From an uncultured Acidobacteriia bacterium (lineage in GTDB: Bacteria; Acidobacteriota; Terriglobia; Bryobacterales; Bryobacteraceae), in NCBI GenBank assembly GCA_903882645.1, contig CAIRXZ010000133.1:1-49402 (forward strand): a DNA stretch of 49,402 nucleotides. Reading direction: 5' to 3'. This document shows, piece by piece, positions 1 to 8,758 of the stretch. The number at the start of each line of letters is the position of its first letter. Positions within the stretch are counted from its first letter, which is position 1. The position numbers and the translations under genes were made by a program. The notes under the pieces are model-generated. The model had not been told where the DNA came from. It saw nothing but the letters and a program-made list of their open reading frames with translations, and searched no databases.

Positions 1-2
1 AT

Positions 3-158
3 GATCAGGTCACGCCGTTACTTTCTTTTCAGCCGACTATTCCAGCACAGAATGTCATTGAAGCTATGGCAAGCGGATTCAATGAGAACAATCTCGACGG
101 AGTGATCATTGCGGCAGTTTCCCATGGTCACTTGGCACCTGATGCCTGGCAATCATGA
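3..158 (+). CDS. partial open frame of unknown function running in from the left edge
   Basis: An open frame enters from the window edge and stops at TGA 156-158, giving 51 residues that I do not recognise. It overlaps the start of the SbcD-like gene in another frame. It may be the tail of an upstream gene, or the original 5' part of the SbcD-like gene displaced by a frameshift or deletion. It contains no GDxxD motif of the calcineurin-like phosphoesterase fold. Confidence that it is a real coding end is low. Confidence 0.3.
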   Translation, partial: DQVTPLLSFQPTIPAQNVIEAMASGFNENNLDGVIIAAVSHGHLAPDAWQS

Positions 159-1059
159 CCACCTGCGGGAGAACGGTCTCTGGGATCGTCTTTCGCGGAC
201 GAATCTCCCGAAGAACGTGCACCTCCATACGACCCCTGGCGCCGTGAAGATTATGGATGACGACGGAACGCCCGTGTTCCTCCTGCCGGCGCCGCTTCCC
301 CATATCGCGAGTGTAGACGATCTCACGGGCTACATGGACAAAGAGGCCACGCCTGAGGGAGCCATCCGAATCGGGATGGCGCACGGCTCGATCCAGGGTT
401 TCGGCTCGGATGGCGAGGCCTCAAACTACGTCGAGCCGACTCGCGCTGACACCGCGGGGCTCGCCTACCTGGCCATGGGCGATTGGCACCGGCAGGTACA
501 GATCAATGATCGCGTGTGGTATTCCGGCACGCCAGAGCCGGATCTGTTCAAGCGCCCACCAGGTTCCAGCGGGACGCTCTGCAACGGCGGCACCGCGCTT
601 GTCGTCGATATCGCCGGCGCGCGCGCAACGCCCACAGTTTTACCCGTCGAGGCCGGCCGGTACCGCTGGCACCAGGTCATGAAGACGCTCACAGAAGACT
701 CTCAGATCGATCTCCTGGAAGCGGAACTTCGTGCGCTCGAACCCGACTTGAGCAGAGTCGTGCTCGATCTCCAGGTTACGGGAACGCTGTCGCTGGCCGG
801 TCGCAAGAGATTTGAGGAGAGGATCATCCACGGCATCGGGGCCGCAGTGTGCGCCACGCGGTGGCAGGATGGTGGGCTGGTTCTTGAGCCGACGGAAGCA
901 GACATGGACGATATCGACCGCTCGGGATTCGTTCGCGTGGCGGCGGACCGGCTCAAGGTGATGGCCGACGACCGCTCCGATCAAGAGCGGGCGCGCCTTG
1001 CTTCCCTCGCCTTGCGCCGATTGTATCTTGAACATCTGCGGCAGGCAGGGGTCTCATGA
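109..1059 (+). CDS. SbcD/Mre11-like metallophosphoesterase, N-terminally truncated
   Basis: The product (about 316 residues) belongs to the SbcD/Mre11 family of calcineurin-like nucleases, which cut DNA ends together with an SbcC/Rad50 ATPase. The motif GNHD is seen at residues 14-17 and GDWH at 124-127, followed by the family's RVWYSG region near 137-142. The first two metal-binding motifs (DxH and GDxxD), normally within the first 60 residues, are absent. An in-frame stop lies at 103-105 and the first usable codon is TTG at 109. The gene is therefore broken at its 5' end, or starts beyond a frameshift. It overlaps the SbcC-like gene by 4 bp, so the two were translated as a pair. A nuclease lacking these metal ligands would probably be inactive (inference). 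Confidence 0.75.
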   Translation: MRQFPMVTWHLMPGNHDHLRENGLWDRLSRTNLPKNVHLHTTPGAVKIMDDDGTPVFLLPAPLPHIASVDDLTGYMDKEATPEGAIRIGMAHGSIQGFGSDGEASNYVEPTRADTAGLAYLAMGDWHRQVQINDRVWYSGTPEPDLFKRPPGSSGTLCNGGTALVVDIAGARATPTVLPVEAGRYRWHQVMKTLTEDSQIDLLEAELRALEPDLSRVVLDLQVTGTLSLAGRKRFEERIIHGIGAAVCATRWQDGGLVLEPTEADMDDIDRSGFVRVAADRLKVMADDRSDQERARLASLALRRLYLEHLRQAGVS

Positions 1060-3740
1060 AAATCCGCTCGATCAAGCTCACAAATTTTCGCAAGTTCATC
1101 GGCACCGTCGGCGTCGATGGAATCACCGATGGCGTCAATCTTCTCGTCGGCGAGAACGAGGTCGGAAAATCGACGCTACTGGAAGCAATCAACGGTGTGA
1201 TCTTCGAAAAGGCGAAGTCACAGACCGAGCGCGCAAGAAGCTTCCGACACTTCGTCAACGGCACAGTACCGGAGGTCGAACTGGCGTTCGATCTCGACGG
1301 TACGCGCTGGACTATTCTAAAGCGGTTCGCCGGCCCATCCGGGAAAGCGGTGCTGACTAATTCAGATCACCGTCGTTTCGAAGACGAGGCGGCGGAGTTA
1401 GAGCTGCAACGACTGCTTGAATTCGCGAGTCGCCGGGGCGGCGGCGAGGCTGGCATTTGGGGAACGCTCTGGGTGCGTCAGGGTAGTTCGTTTGGCGATG
1501 CCAAGCTTGACGATGCCGGTCGTCGCACCTTGCAGGGTTGCATCGAGGCCCAAGTTGGCGTTGTCACAGGCGGGGAGAGGGGCCGGAGGATTCCGGCGGC
1601 GGTCGACCACGCGCTTGAAGAAATTCTGAGCGCGCGGGGGCCACGCGGAAAATTCAAGGATGCCAAAGATCGGCTCGACGAGGTGGGCGGACGAGCCAAC
1701 CAGCTGGAAGAAAAACGACGGGAGATCTTTGAATACATGGACACACTCGCGCGCCAAAAGCGCGAGCGCAAAGACCTTCAGGTCGATTGGAGCGAGGAAG
1801 CCCATCGGCGCGAGCTTGATGAGGCACGGACCCGTCGCACGGCGGCGGCCACCAAAGCTGCTGAGCTTGAGGCGTCCCGGAATGCGGCGAAGCTCGCAGA
1901 GGAGCGGGCGGTACGCGAACGGATGGCAGTGACGGAGCGCGCGAAGCTGGCGCGAGAACTCGACCCGATAGAGGCCGAGATCAAGGGACTCACGACCGAT
2001 ATTGGCCAGGCCGAGACTCACAAGAATGAGACCAGACTTCTGGTCGAGACCTGCGAAAAAAGACTCGCCGAACTCCGCGAGCAGGCGCGTCTTAACGGTG
2101 AGCAGAGTCGGCGACTTGAGCGCATCCGTAGCGCCGCCGCTCTCTATACCGAGATCGCGCAGCATGAGGCGACGCTGGCAAAAGCGGTAGACCTACAGGC
2201 TGATGCCGGCCGGCTCTCCGAGTTAATGGGTCAGATCACCGCGACAGACGAGGCCGTGTCGCGGATCGAGGCTGCCGATACAGAGCTTTCCGGCGCAAAG
2301 GCGGCGCTCAACGCGGTCGCGACCACGGTATCGCTCGCGATCGAGCGAGATGCATTGGGCCGGGTGCGCCTCGATGGTGTGCCGCTTGATGCGCCGACGA
2401 TGTCTCTCGCTGTCGTCGCCAAAACATTGATTGGCGTCGAAGGGGTTGGAAAGATCGCCGTCGAACCGCAAATCCACGACCGCGACGCGATTCTTGAGCG
2501 GCGGCGTCTGGCCGAAAGTCAACTCAAGGCGGCGCTTGAGGCGGCCGGTGCCGAAAACCTGACCGCCGCCCGCTACGCGGTGGCGCAGCGCCGTGAGTTG
2601 GAGCGGCAGCTCGCAGATGTTCGCCGTGAGATTGCGGGTCTTGCGCCGCGAGACCCGTCGACCAAGCTGGCAGCAGGCCTGGATGCGCGCCAGACTCGTG
2701 TGAGGGAATTACGAGGCCGGCTCAAAACGGAATTAGAAGTGCTGGGTCTTTCCGCGCTGCCAACGACTGCGGAGATCGCGAAGGAAATTGCTGAGACTCA
2801 TGACAGGGCCGAACAACTGGCTGCTGACATTGGGACAGCCGAGGCGGCAGTGGAGGGACCAAAGGGCGTGCTCGCCGAAGCGACCGCAACGTTGCAAGAG
2901 CTGGAGCAACGCCTAGCCGGGCGGCGTGGCACTCTTGAGACGAAGCAAGCCGCCCTTACGGCGGGCCGGTCCCAAGCCAGCGACGAAGAACTCTCGACCC
3001 ATGCCAATGAACTCACGCTGCGGGCCACCGAGCAACAGACCGCTCTCACGACACTCCAGAATAGCCAGGGAGAAGCGGTTGAAGCAATCGACGTGCGCAT
3101 TAAGCGCCTTGAGGCTGCCGGGCGAAATCATCAGGATGCTGTGGCTGGGCTGAACAATGAGATCACGCGGCTCACGACGTTGATCGAGGCCAGCGAGGGT
3201 GCCGGCGTCGAAGAAGCACTTGAGGTTGCAAGAGCGGAGCAAGCCCGGCTTGAGGCGGCGGTGAAAGGCTACGAGGAGGAGGCCGCTGTTCTTCAACTAC
3301 TCCAGCAGACCCTGCGTGAGGCCGAACGAGAGGCCAAAGCTCTCTATCTGGCTCCAGTAGTGAGCCGCGTCGAGCCATACCTGAAGATGTTGCTGCCAGG
3401 CACGGCTCTGGTGCTCGACGAGAACCTGAGCATAAGCGCCATTCAGCGCAACGGGACCGCCGAGGCGTTTGGTCGCCTCAGCGACGGAACGCAGGAACAG
3501 CTTGCTGTGCTCACGCGTCTTGCCTTTGCGGAACTCTTGCTCGCGCAAGGCCGCCCGGCAACCGTCATCCTCGATGACGCTCTGGCTTTCAGTGATGACC
3601 TGCGCATCGAGCGAATGTTCGATATCCTGATGCGCGCGGGGGAAAATGTGCAGATCCTCGTGCTGACGTGCCGCAAGCGATTATTCGCCAGGCTGGGTGC
3701 GGCGGAACTAAATCTTAAGGAAATGCACGGCGCGACCTAA
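1056..3740 (+). CDS. SbcC/Rad50-like SMC-type ATPase
   Basis: This 894-residue protein has the layout of an SbcC/Rad50 ATPase. An N-terminal half-site carries Walker A GENEVGKS at residues 32-39. It is followed by about 600 residues of heptad-rich coiled coil, and then a C-terminal half with the signature LSDGTQEQL from residue 808 and a Walker B ILDDALAF with D840/D841. I see no CxxC zinc hook in the coiled coil, so dimerization at its apex must differ from classical Rad50. The ATG overlaps the stop of the SbcD-like gene. Such pairs process DNA ends. Its place directly upstream of SIR2 and HerA suggests a defence role, but that is inference. The family call is secure; the precise subfamily is not. 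Confidence 0.88.
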   Translation: MKIRSIKLTNFRKFIGTVGVDGITDGVNLLVGENEVGKSTLLEAINGVIFEKAKSQTERARSFRHFVNGTVPEVELAFDLDGTRWTILKRFAGPSGKAVLTNSDHRRFEDEAAELELQRLLEFASRRGGGEAGIWGTLWVRQGSSFGDAKLDDAGRRTLQGCIEAQVGVVTGGERGRRIPAAVDHALEEILSARGPRGKFKDAKDRLDEVGGRANQLEEKRREIFEYMDTLARQKRERKDLQVDWSEEAHRRELDEARTRRTAAATKAAELEASRNAAKLAEERAVRERMAVTERAKLARELDPIEAEIKGLTTDIGQAETHKNETRLLVETCEKRLAELREQARLNGEQSRRLERIRSAAALYTEIAQHEATLAKAVDLQADAGRLSELMGQITATDEAVSRIEAADTELSGAKAALNAVATTVSLAIERDALGRVRLDGVPLDAPTMSLAVVAKTLIGVEGVGKIAVEPQIHDRDAILERRRLAESQLKAALEAAGAENLTAARYAVAQRRELERQLADVRREIAGLAPRDPSTKLAAGLDARQTRVRELRGRLKTELEVLGLSALPTTAEIAKEIAETHDRAEQLAADIGTAEAAVEGPKGVLAEATATLQELEQRLAGRRGTLETKQAALTAGRSQASDEELSTHANELTLRATEQQTALTTLQNSQGEAVEAIDVRIKRLEAAGRNHQDAVAGLNNEITRLTTLIEASEGAGVEEALEVARAEQARLEAAVKGYEEEAAVLQLLQQTLREAEREAKALYLAPVVSRVEPYLKMLLPGTALVLDENLSISAIQRNGTAEAFGRLSDGTQEQLAVLTRLAFAELLLAQGRPATVILDDALAFSDDLRIERMFDILMRAGENVQILVLTCRKRLFARLGAAELNLKEMHGAT

Positions 3741-3759
3741 GAGGCATTGAGGGGGAAGA

Positions 3760-3903
3760 ATGCGCATCGACAAAGTGAGAATTAGGAACTTGGGGGTTTT
3801 GCAACGCGTGGGAAGCGCGGAAAAACAAAAAGCTGGTCAGGATTCTCGCGGCTCATACGGCTTATGGCGGTTTTCTGTTCCGTTGCTACTCAGACCCCTT
3901 TAA
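3760..3903 (+). pseudogene. 47-aa ORF resembling the N-terminus of an OLD/RecF-like ATPase
   Basis: A GGGGGAAG ribosome-binding sequence precedes ATG 3760. The product starts MRIDKVRIRNLGVLQ, which is how the first beta strands of OLD and RecF-type ATPases usually read. The similarity ends after about 17 residues, before any Walker A motif. The stop (3901-3903) lies six bases before the SIR2 start, so its translation could feed SIR2 translation. I read it as the stub of a lost ATPase gene, though a short leader peptide is possible. Confidence 0.4.
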
Positions 3904-3909
3904 GGAAAG

Positions 3910-4977
3910 ATGCTGCTATTGAAGACGCTCACGACATTGAGTGCGAACACGGACTACGACGAACTGGTCAAGTTTGTGCAAGGGCATTTCACCGACGGTC
4001 TCGCGTTGGTGATCGGGTCCGGGCTCTCGTCCGCTGAGGGAATGCCTGGGATGCCTGAGCTTGCCGCGCATCTGAGCGGCCGCGCCGGCACGCTGGTAGC
4101 AGACGACGCGGCGCTCTGGTCCCTGATCAAGGTGACCATTGACGCGAATGAGGGACTGGAGGCCGCGCTCCTAAAGCACGCGCCAACCGACTCTCTTGAA
4201 GTCTGGATTGCGCAAGGAACGTCCGAACTGCTAATGCCGAAGGAACGCGAAATTATAAGCGCGGTGCTCCGAGGGGAGAGCACACTTCGCCTGACGACAT
4301 TCCTGGACAAGATATTGAAGCCGACGACTGGATTGCCGATTCTGACCCCCAACTATGACCGACTGATCGAGGTCGCCTGCGAAATGGCAGGATTCCATGT
4401 AGACACCACAGCCGTCGGGCACTATGCGGGCGCGTTCGACCATACCCGAAGTTGCATGGCATCATGCCGAGGCATCACAACGCGCGCCAAGACTACTGTC
4501 CTCGACCACTTCCCGCGTGCGATCGTCCTGAAGCCGCATGGGAGCTTTGACTGGTACAAATTCGGCAATGACGCGCGGCGCTGCAGTTTGGATCTGGACG
4601 CGGAACGGCTCATCATCACGCCTGGTCTCAACAAGTACCGGGCTGGCTACAACGCGCCATTTGACAAGCATCGCGATTTGGCCAACGACTACATCAAGCT
4701 GGCCGGTCGTCTGCTGGTGGTGGGGTACGGGTTCAACGACGATCACCTGCAAACCCATCTCGTAAGACGGATTCAGGATGGCACGCCCACGCTGATCTTG
4801 AACCAATCGGCGAGCTCGAAGGTCGAGAAGCTGGCGGAGGAATCGCCGAGCTGCGTTTGCCTCTCGAAACCGACGGCAGGGGCGGGAGTCGTGATGGTGA
4901 CAAAGGGCCACCGGTTCGAGCATCAGGGGCACGATTTGTGGGATCTGGGCGTTCTGGCAAAGGAGCTACTGACATGA
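3910..4977 (+). CDS. SIR2-family NADase-type defence protein
   Basis: This 355-residue protein carries SIR2-fold motifs in order: GSGLS at 36-40 (nucleotide-binding loop), TPNYD at 146-150, KPHGS at 208-212 with the likely catalytic H210, and VGYGFNDDH at 271-279. Prokaryotic defence SIR2 domains of this type hydrolyse NAD+ rather than deacetylate proteins. The start has a good AAGGAAAG site, and the 3' end overlaps the HerA gene by 4 bp (ATGA). SIR2 next to a HerA-type ATPase matches the known SIR2-HerA anti-phage pair, in which the two proteins form a complex that depletes NAD+ on infection. Assignment to that pair rests on family knowledge and gene order. Confidence 0.87.
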   Translation: MLLLKTLTTLSANTDYDELVKFVQGHFTDGLALVIGSGLSSAEGMPGMPELAAHLSGRAGTLVADDAALWSLIKVTIDANEGLEAALLKHAPTDSLEVWIAQGTSELLMPKEREIISAVLRGESTLRLTTFLDKILKPTTGLPILTPNYDRLIEVACEMAGFHVDTTAVGHYAGAFDHTRSCMASCRGITTRAKTTVLDHFPRAIVLKPHGSFDWYKFGNDARRCSLDLDAERLIITPGLNKYRAGYNAPFDKHRDLANDYIKLAGRLLVVGYGFNDDHLQTHLVRRIQDGTPTLILNQSASSKVEKLAEESPSCVCLSKPTAGAGVVMVTKGHRFEHQGHDLWDLGVLAKELLT

Positions 4978-6764
4978 GCGATGCACCTATTCTGACGTTC
5001 GACGCGCCGAGCAAGCTCGGCAAGGTCGTCTCCGTGGACACGAGCCGCGTACTCATCGCGGTGGAAAACGCTGCACTCTTGCCGCGTGCTGCGGTCGGTA
5101 GCCTCGTCGCAATTCAGGGGACGACCGCTCAGGAGTTCCTGATCGGCATGACGGAGCGTGTGACGCGGCAGCTACGCGAGCAGACAGCGCAGCCTGATCC
5201 GATGGCACCCACGACGCTCGCGGTGGAGGTCGTGCCAGACGATGCGCTCCGGGCCGTCTTGCTCGGCACCTACCGCACCATTGAGGGAACCGTGCGCAAT
5301 CGGTTCAAGCGGGGCGCTGATTCATTCCCACAAATCGATCGCGATTGTTTTCTCATTGAGGGCGGCAACCTTCAGCGATTCATGGGGTTATTGGGCAAAG
5401 ACTTGGATGAAAAGCAGCGGCTCGAACTCGGCCACTTCGTCATCGACCGCTCAGCCGCCGCGATCGCCAACGGTGATCGCTTCTTCCAGCGGCACGCGGC
5501 GATCCTCGGCAGTACCGGCTCCGGCAAGAGCTGCGCGGTGTCGTTGATCTTGGAACGGGCACACGCCCGCAAGCACGCCAATATCGTCGTGTTCGACATG
5601 CACGGCGAGTACGCCTCGCTGGCGAACCCGCCCGCCCGCGAAGGCAGCATTGCTCCGCCGCCGATTGCCAGCGCGTTTAAGATCGCAGGCCCGGGTGATC
5701 TCGCCAAGCCAACGGAAAACACACTCTTCCTGCCGTACTGGCTCCTGAACCGGGAAGAGATGCTCTCGATGATATTGGACCGAAGCGATCAGAACGCGCC
5801 CAACCAGGCAGCGCGATTTACAACTCATGTGCGGGGGTTAAAGGACACGACCCTGAAGGACGAGAAGCAGGAGACGGTCCGTGCAACATTCACCGTGGAC
5901 TCGCCCGTGCCCTACAAGCTCACCGATCTCCTCGTAAAGCTGCGAGAGGACGACACGGGCATGAAGCCTGGGACGGCGAAAGCCGAGATCAAGGGAGATT
6001 GGAACGGGAAACTGACGCGGTTTATCTCCCGCCTCGAAGCCAAGGCCGAGGACCGCCGGTACGGTTTCATGTTCAAGCCGCCAGATGCCGCCCTCAAGTA
6101 CGACTGGCTCGCGAAGCAAATCGTAAATCTGCTCGCTCCAGCCAACGAGAAGCCCGGCATCAAGGTGGTGGATTTCTCCGAAGTGCCGTCGGACGTGCTC
6201 CCCGTCGTCACGGGCGTATTCGCACGAATGCTTTACGATGTTCAGTTCTGGATGCAGCCGGAGAAGCGAACGCCGTTCGTGTTTGTGTGCGACGAAGCCC
6301 ACCTCTACTTGCCCGTCCGTGAGGACGCGGACGCAGTCGAGAAGCAGGCCCTCTACTCCTTCGAGCGCATAGCTAAGGAAGGCCGAAAGTACGGTGTCTC
6401 CCTCCTTGTGGTGAGCCAGCGCCCCTCGGACGTGAGCCGCACCATCCTCAGCCAGTGCAACAACTTCCTCATCCTCCGCCTGACGAACGATCAAGATCAA
6501 AACGTCGTCCGTCGCCTCATGCCGGACTCACTGGCGGGTGTCCTCGACGGCTTGCCGCTGCTCGACACAGGAGAAGCCTTGTTGCTAGGCGACGCGATAC
6601 TCCTGCCCGCCAGAATCAAGTTGAAATTCCCAGCCATCGAACCGCTGAGCCAGACCCGAAACTTCTGGCAGGAATGGGGAGAAAAGGCCCCGGATTCCGC
6701 CGCGGTTGCGGCAGCAGTCGAAACGCTGCGCCGGCAATCTCGCACAGCCGCGAAGATCGCTTGA
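4974..6764 (+). CDS. HerA-type hexameric DNA translocase (DUF87) of a SIR2-HerA pair
   Basis: The start is taken as ATG 4974, which overlaps the SIR2 stop and gives 596 residues. The N-terminal ~170 residues look like the HAS-barrel of HerA. The RecA-like core has Walker A GSTGSGKS at 179-186 and Walker B FVFVCDEAH with D440/E441, followed by the SQRPSDVSRTILSQ segment typical of HerA/FtsK sensor regions. HerA ATPases form hexameric rings. With a SIR2 partner they make the effector-sensor complex of the SIR2-HerA defence system. Spacing and overlap imply translational coupling. Nothing looks broken in the protein. Confidence 0.87.
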   Translation: MSDAPILTFDAPSKLGKVVSVDTSRVLIAVENAALLPRAAVGSLVAIQGTTAQEFLIGMTERVTRQLREQTAQPDPMAPTTLAVEVVPDDALRAVLLGTYRTIEGTVRNRFKRGADSFPQIDRDCFLIEGGNLQRFMGLLGKDLDEKQRLELGHFVIDRSAAAIANGDRFFQRHAAILGSTGSGKSCAVSLILERAHARKHANIVVFDMHGEYASLANPPAREGSIAPPPIASAFKIAGPGDLAKPTENTLFLPYWLLNREEMLSMILDRSDQNAPNQAARFTTHVRGLKDTTLKDEKQETVRATFTVDSPVPYKLTDLLVKLREDDTGMKPGTAKAEIKGDWNGKLTRFISRLEAKAEDRRYGFMFKPPDAALKYDWLAKQIVNLLAPANEKPGIKVVDFSEVPSDVLPVVTGVFARMLYDVQFWMQPEKRTPFVFVCDEAHLYLPVREDADAVEKQALYSFERIAKEGRKYGVSLLVVSQRPSDVSRTILSQCNNFLILRLTNDQDQNVVRRLMPDSLAGVLDGLPLLDTGEALLLGDAILLPARIKLKFPAIEPLSQTRNFWQEWGEKAPDSAAVAAAVETLRRQSRTAAKIA

Positions 6765-6883
6765 AGCGCGAACCATCCGCGCATAGATTTCGACATAATG
6801 GTAGCCATTTGGGGTGTTCTTCGACGCGGATCAACGAATTTCGACGTTGGACGCTGCCAGGTAGATCGACACTAACCATCACG

Positions 6884-6906
6884 AAACCCCCTCTGATACG
6901 GGGTTT
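6884..6906. terminator. AAACCCC/GGGGTTT hairpin after herA; also a possible AbiEi operator
   Basis: A 7-bp inverted repeat, AAACCCC (6884-6890) and GGGGTTT (6900-6906), with a 9-nt loop and a trailing T-rich stretch lies 120 bp after herA. It can act as a weak terminator. A shorter relative (AACCC and GGGTT) occurs at 6957-6977 on the other side of the abiE promoter. Paired inverted repeats flanking a promoter are how AbiEi antitoxins are known to autoregulate. Confidence 0.55.
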
Positions 6907-6917
6907 TGTTACACAGA

Positions 6918-6947
6918 TTGACGGTACCTCATATTTCCTGCTACTAT
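6918..6947 (+). promoter_or_regulatory. probable abiE promoter
   Basis: TTGACG (6918-6923) and TACTAT (6942-6947) are separated by 18 bp and lie about 50 bp before the abiEi start. The promoter sits between the two AACCC-type inverted repeats. This is a pattern match only. Confidence 0.5.
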
Positions 6948-6956
6948 ACCAATCAG

Positions 6957-6977
6957 AACCCAGGTTTCTTAGGGGTT
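6957..6977. promoter_or_regulatory. second AACCC/GGGTT inverted repeat, candidate AbiEi operator
   Basis: AACCC (6957-6961) and GGGTT (6973-6977) form an inverted repeat just downstream of the promoter. The decamer GGGGTTTTGT also occurs twice, at 6900-6909 and 6972-6981, linking this site with the hairpin at 6884-6906. Negative autoregulation by AbiEi binding is the likely meaning. Confidence 0.45.
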
Positions 6978-6995
6978 TTGTGCTGGAGAAATACC

Positions 6996-7853
6996 ATGGA
7001 CTTTGTCACCCGGTCCTTATCGCCGCAGGAAAGCCGCGTCGTGCTTGCCCTGGCTGAGCAGGGGCGGCGGGAGATCGCACGCCCGGAGATCGTCCAACTG
7101 CTCGGGGTGAGCCCAAAAGCCGCTGACCACGTCATCAATTCGCTGCGCCGAAAAGGCTGGCTGGAACGCGCGAGCTGGGGCAAGTACCTGCTCATCCCGC
7201 CCGACCAGGGACCCGAGGCGTTGGGAGAAAGCAATCTCCTGGCGCTCGCCAGCCGGATCATCGAGCCATACTACATAGGCTACGGTACGGCTGCGACCCA
7301 TTACGGGCTGACGACGCAGCATCGCAACGTGATCTGGCTCGTGACGCCCGTGCATCTGCGCGACCGAAGGGTCGGCGACGCCGAAGTCAGGATCGTCAAT
7401 CCCGTACCACACAAATTCTTCGGCTTCGGCCCGGTCGATGTGCTCGGGTACAAAGTCATCATCTCCGACCGCGAAAAAACGGTTCTCGATTGTATCGACC
7501 GTCCCGAGCTGGCCGGCGGAGCAGGGGAGGCTGCGTACATTCTGGCGACCGCAAGTCGCCGGTTCGACTGGGCGAAGGCCGTCGAGTATCTCGAACGGAT
7601 CGGATCGGCACCACTTGTCCGGCGATTCGGCTGGCTCGCCGATCACGCGGGCGTCAATATTCCGGCCGGCGAACGGGAACGTCTACTCCGGTTGGCCGGT
7701 CACAGCCGCAAGGCGTTCCTTGGTCCCAAGGGGGAGGTGAAAGGCGCAATCGGCTATGACGAGACGTGGCGTCTTTTCGTCAATGTGACGCGGGAAGAGC
7801 TGCATGGCAGCGCCGGACTCGGTCGGCGGCGAACCGTCAAGAAGGAGATGTAA
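6996..7853 (+). CDS. abiEi: AbiEi antitoxin, type IV toxin-antitoxin system
   Basis: The chosen start is ATG 6996, preceded by GGAGAA seven bases upstream; an earlier in-frame start would run through the promoter. The 285-residue product has an N-terminal winged helix-turn-helix of the AbiEi type (about residues 12-65, ending in WGKYLLI) and the AbiEi C-terminal domain with the segment REKTVLDCID. AbiEi neutralises the AbiEii nucleotidyltransferase and represses its own promoter. The toxin gene follows after 2 bp. The pair gives abortive infection in some hosts and stabilises mobile DNA in others. Recognition is from motif order and pairing. Confidence 0.85.
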   Translation: MDFVTRSLSPQESRVVLALAEQGRREIARPEIVQLLGVSPKAADHVINSLRRKGWLERASWGKYLLIPPDQGPEALGESNLLALASRIIEPYYIGYGTAATHYGLTTQHRNVIWLVTPVHLRDRRVGDAEVRIVNPVPHKFFGFGPVDVLGYKVIISDREKTVLDCIDRPELAGGAGEAAYILATASRRFDWAKAVEYLERIGSAPLVRRFGWLADHAGVNIPAGERERLLRLAGHSRKAFLGPKGEVKGAIGYDETWRLFVNVTREELHGSAGLGRRRTVKKEM

Positions 7854-7855
7854 AA

Positions 7856-8758
7856 ATGCTTCCGCGACCTCAAGTGCAGCGCTATTCCGCTGAATCCGGC
7901 CTTCGCGACATCATGATCGCGGAGAAGGAAATTGTATTGACGTTCCTGCTTCAGCTTCTGTCAGAGCGCGGTCTGCTGGATCGGTTCGCGTTCAAGGGCG
8001 GCACCTGTCTGCGCAAGATGATCATCGGCAGCCAGGGACGCTTTTCCACCGATCTGGACTTCACGGCCCTGGAGGAACACGACCACGAGACGATCATCCT
8101 CGATATGATGGATGCCTTCGCACAGCCCTTTCACGGTCTTCAGTTCAGCATTCCGGACGACAGCTACTACGAGACGCAAGACGCTCTGTCATGGGGCGTC
8201 AATCCGATCTATACCCATGCGTGGAACGGCAGTGGGGAAAGCGAAGTGAAACTCCAGATCAGCCGTCGCGAGACTCCGACGCTGGCAACAGAGCGGCGGC
8301 CCCAGTTCGAACAGAGCTACTTCAGGCAGTTGCCCTTCGCACCCGCTCAAATCACCTGCCTCGCGCTGCCCGAGATCATCGCCGAGAAAATTCGCGCGTG
8401 CTATCAGCGAAACAAGGCGCGCGACATCTACGATCTTGGAATGTTTGCGACCCGGCCGCTTGACCAGCCGCTCATCCGCCGCCTGGTCGTCCTGAAGCTC
8501 TGGCAGGCGCGCGATACTTTCGATCCGGAGCGCCTGATGAAGAAATTCGAGGAGGGCAGGGCCTTCGACTGGGACGACCTCAGCCAGCTCGTTCGCCGGA
8601 CGGTAGCAGTTGACCGTGAGACAATCACCGCCGATTGCGTCAGAGGGTACCATTTTCTGTTAGACCTGACTGAAGAGGAGCGGCAACTGGCCAATGATCC
8701 GCACCAGCGAGAGCGCGCACTCTGGGAAAGGCTGCGGACCGCTGATGTCCAAGGCTAA
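7856..8758 (+). CDS. abiEii: AbiEii-type nucleotidyltransferase toxin
   Basis: ATG 7856 follows the abiEi stop by two bases and has AAGGAG upstream within abiEi. The 300-residue product carries the DNA polymerase beta-type nucleotidyltransferase motifs FKGGT (46-50) and FSTDLDF (63-69, with the metal-binding DxD), plus the downstream segment EIIAEKIRA followed by KARDIYDL that is characteristic of AbiEii/MenT toxins. Family members transfer nucleotides to tRNA or other targets and stop growth. All visible catalytic residues are intact, so the toxin is probably active when not held by AbiEi. Confidence 0.88.
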   Translation: MLPRPQVQRYSAESGLRDIMIAEKEIVLTFLLQLLSERGLLDRFAFKGGTCLRKMIIGSQGRFSTDLDFTALEEHDHETIILDMMDAFAQPFHGLQFSIPDDSYYETQDALSWGVNPIYTHAWNGSGESEVKLQISRRETPTLATERRPQFEQSYFRQLPFAPAQITCLALPEIIAEKIRACYQRNKARDIYDLGMFATRPLDQPLIRRLVVLKLWQARDTFDPERLMKKFEEGRAFDWDDLSQLVRRTVAVDRETITADCVRGYHFLLDLTEEERQLANDPHQRERALWERLRTADVQG

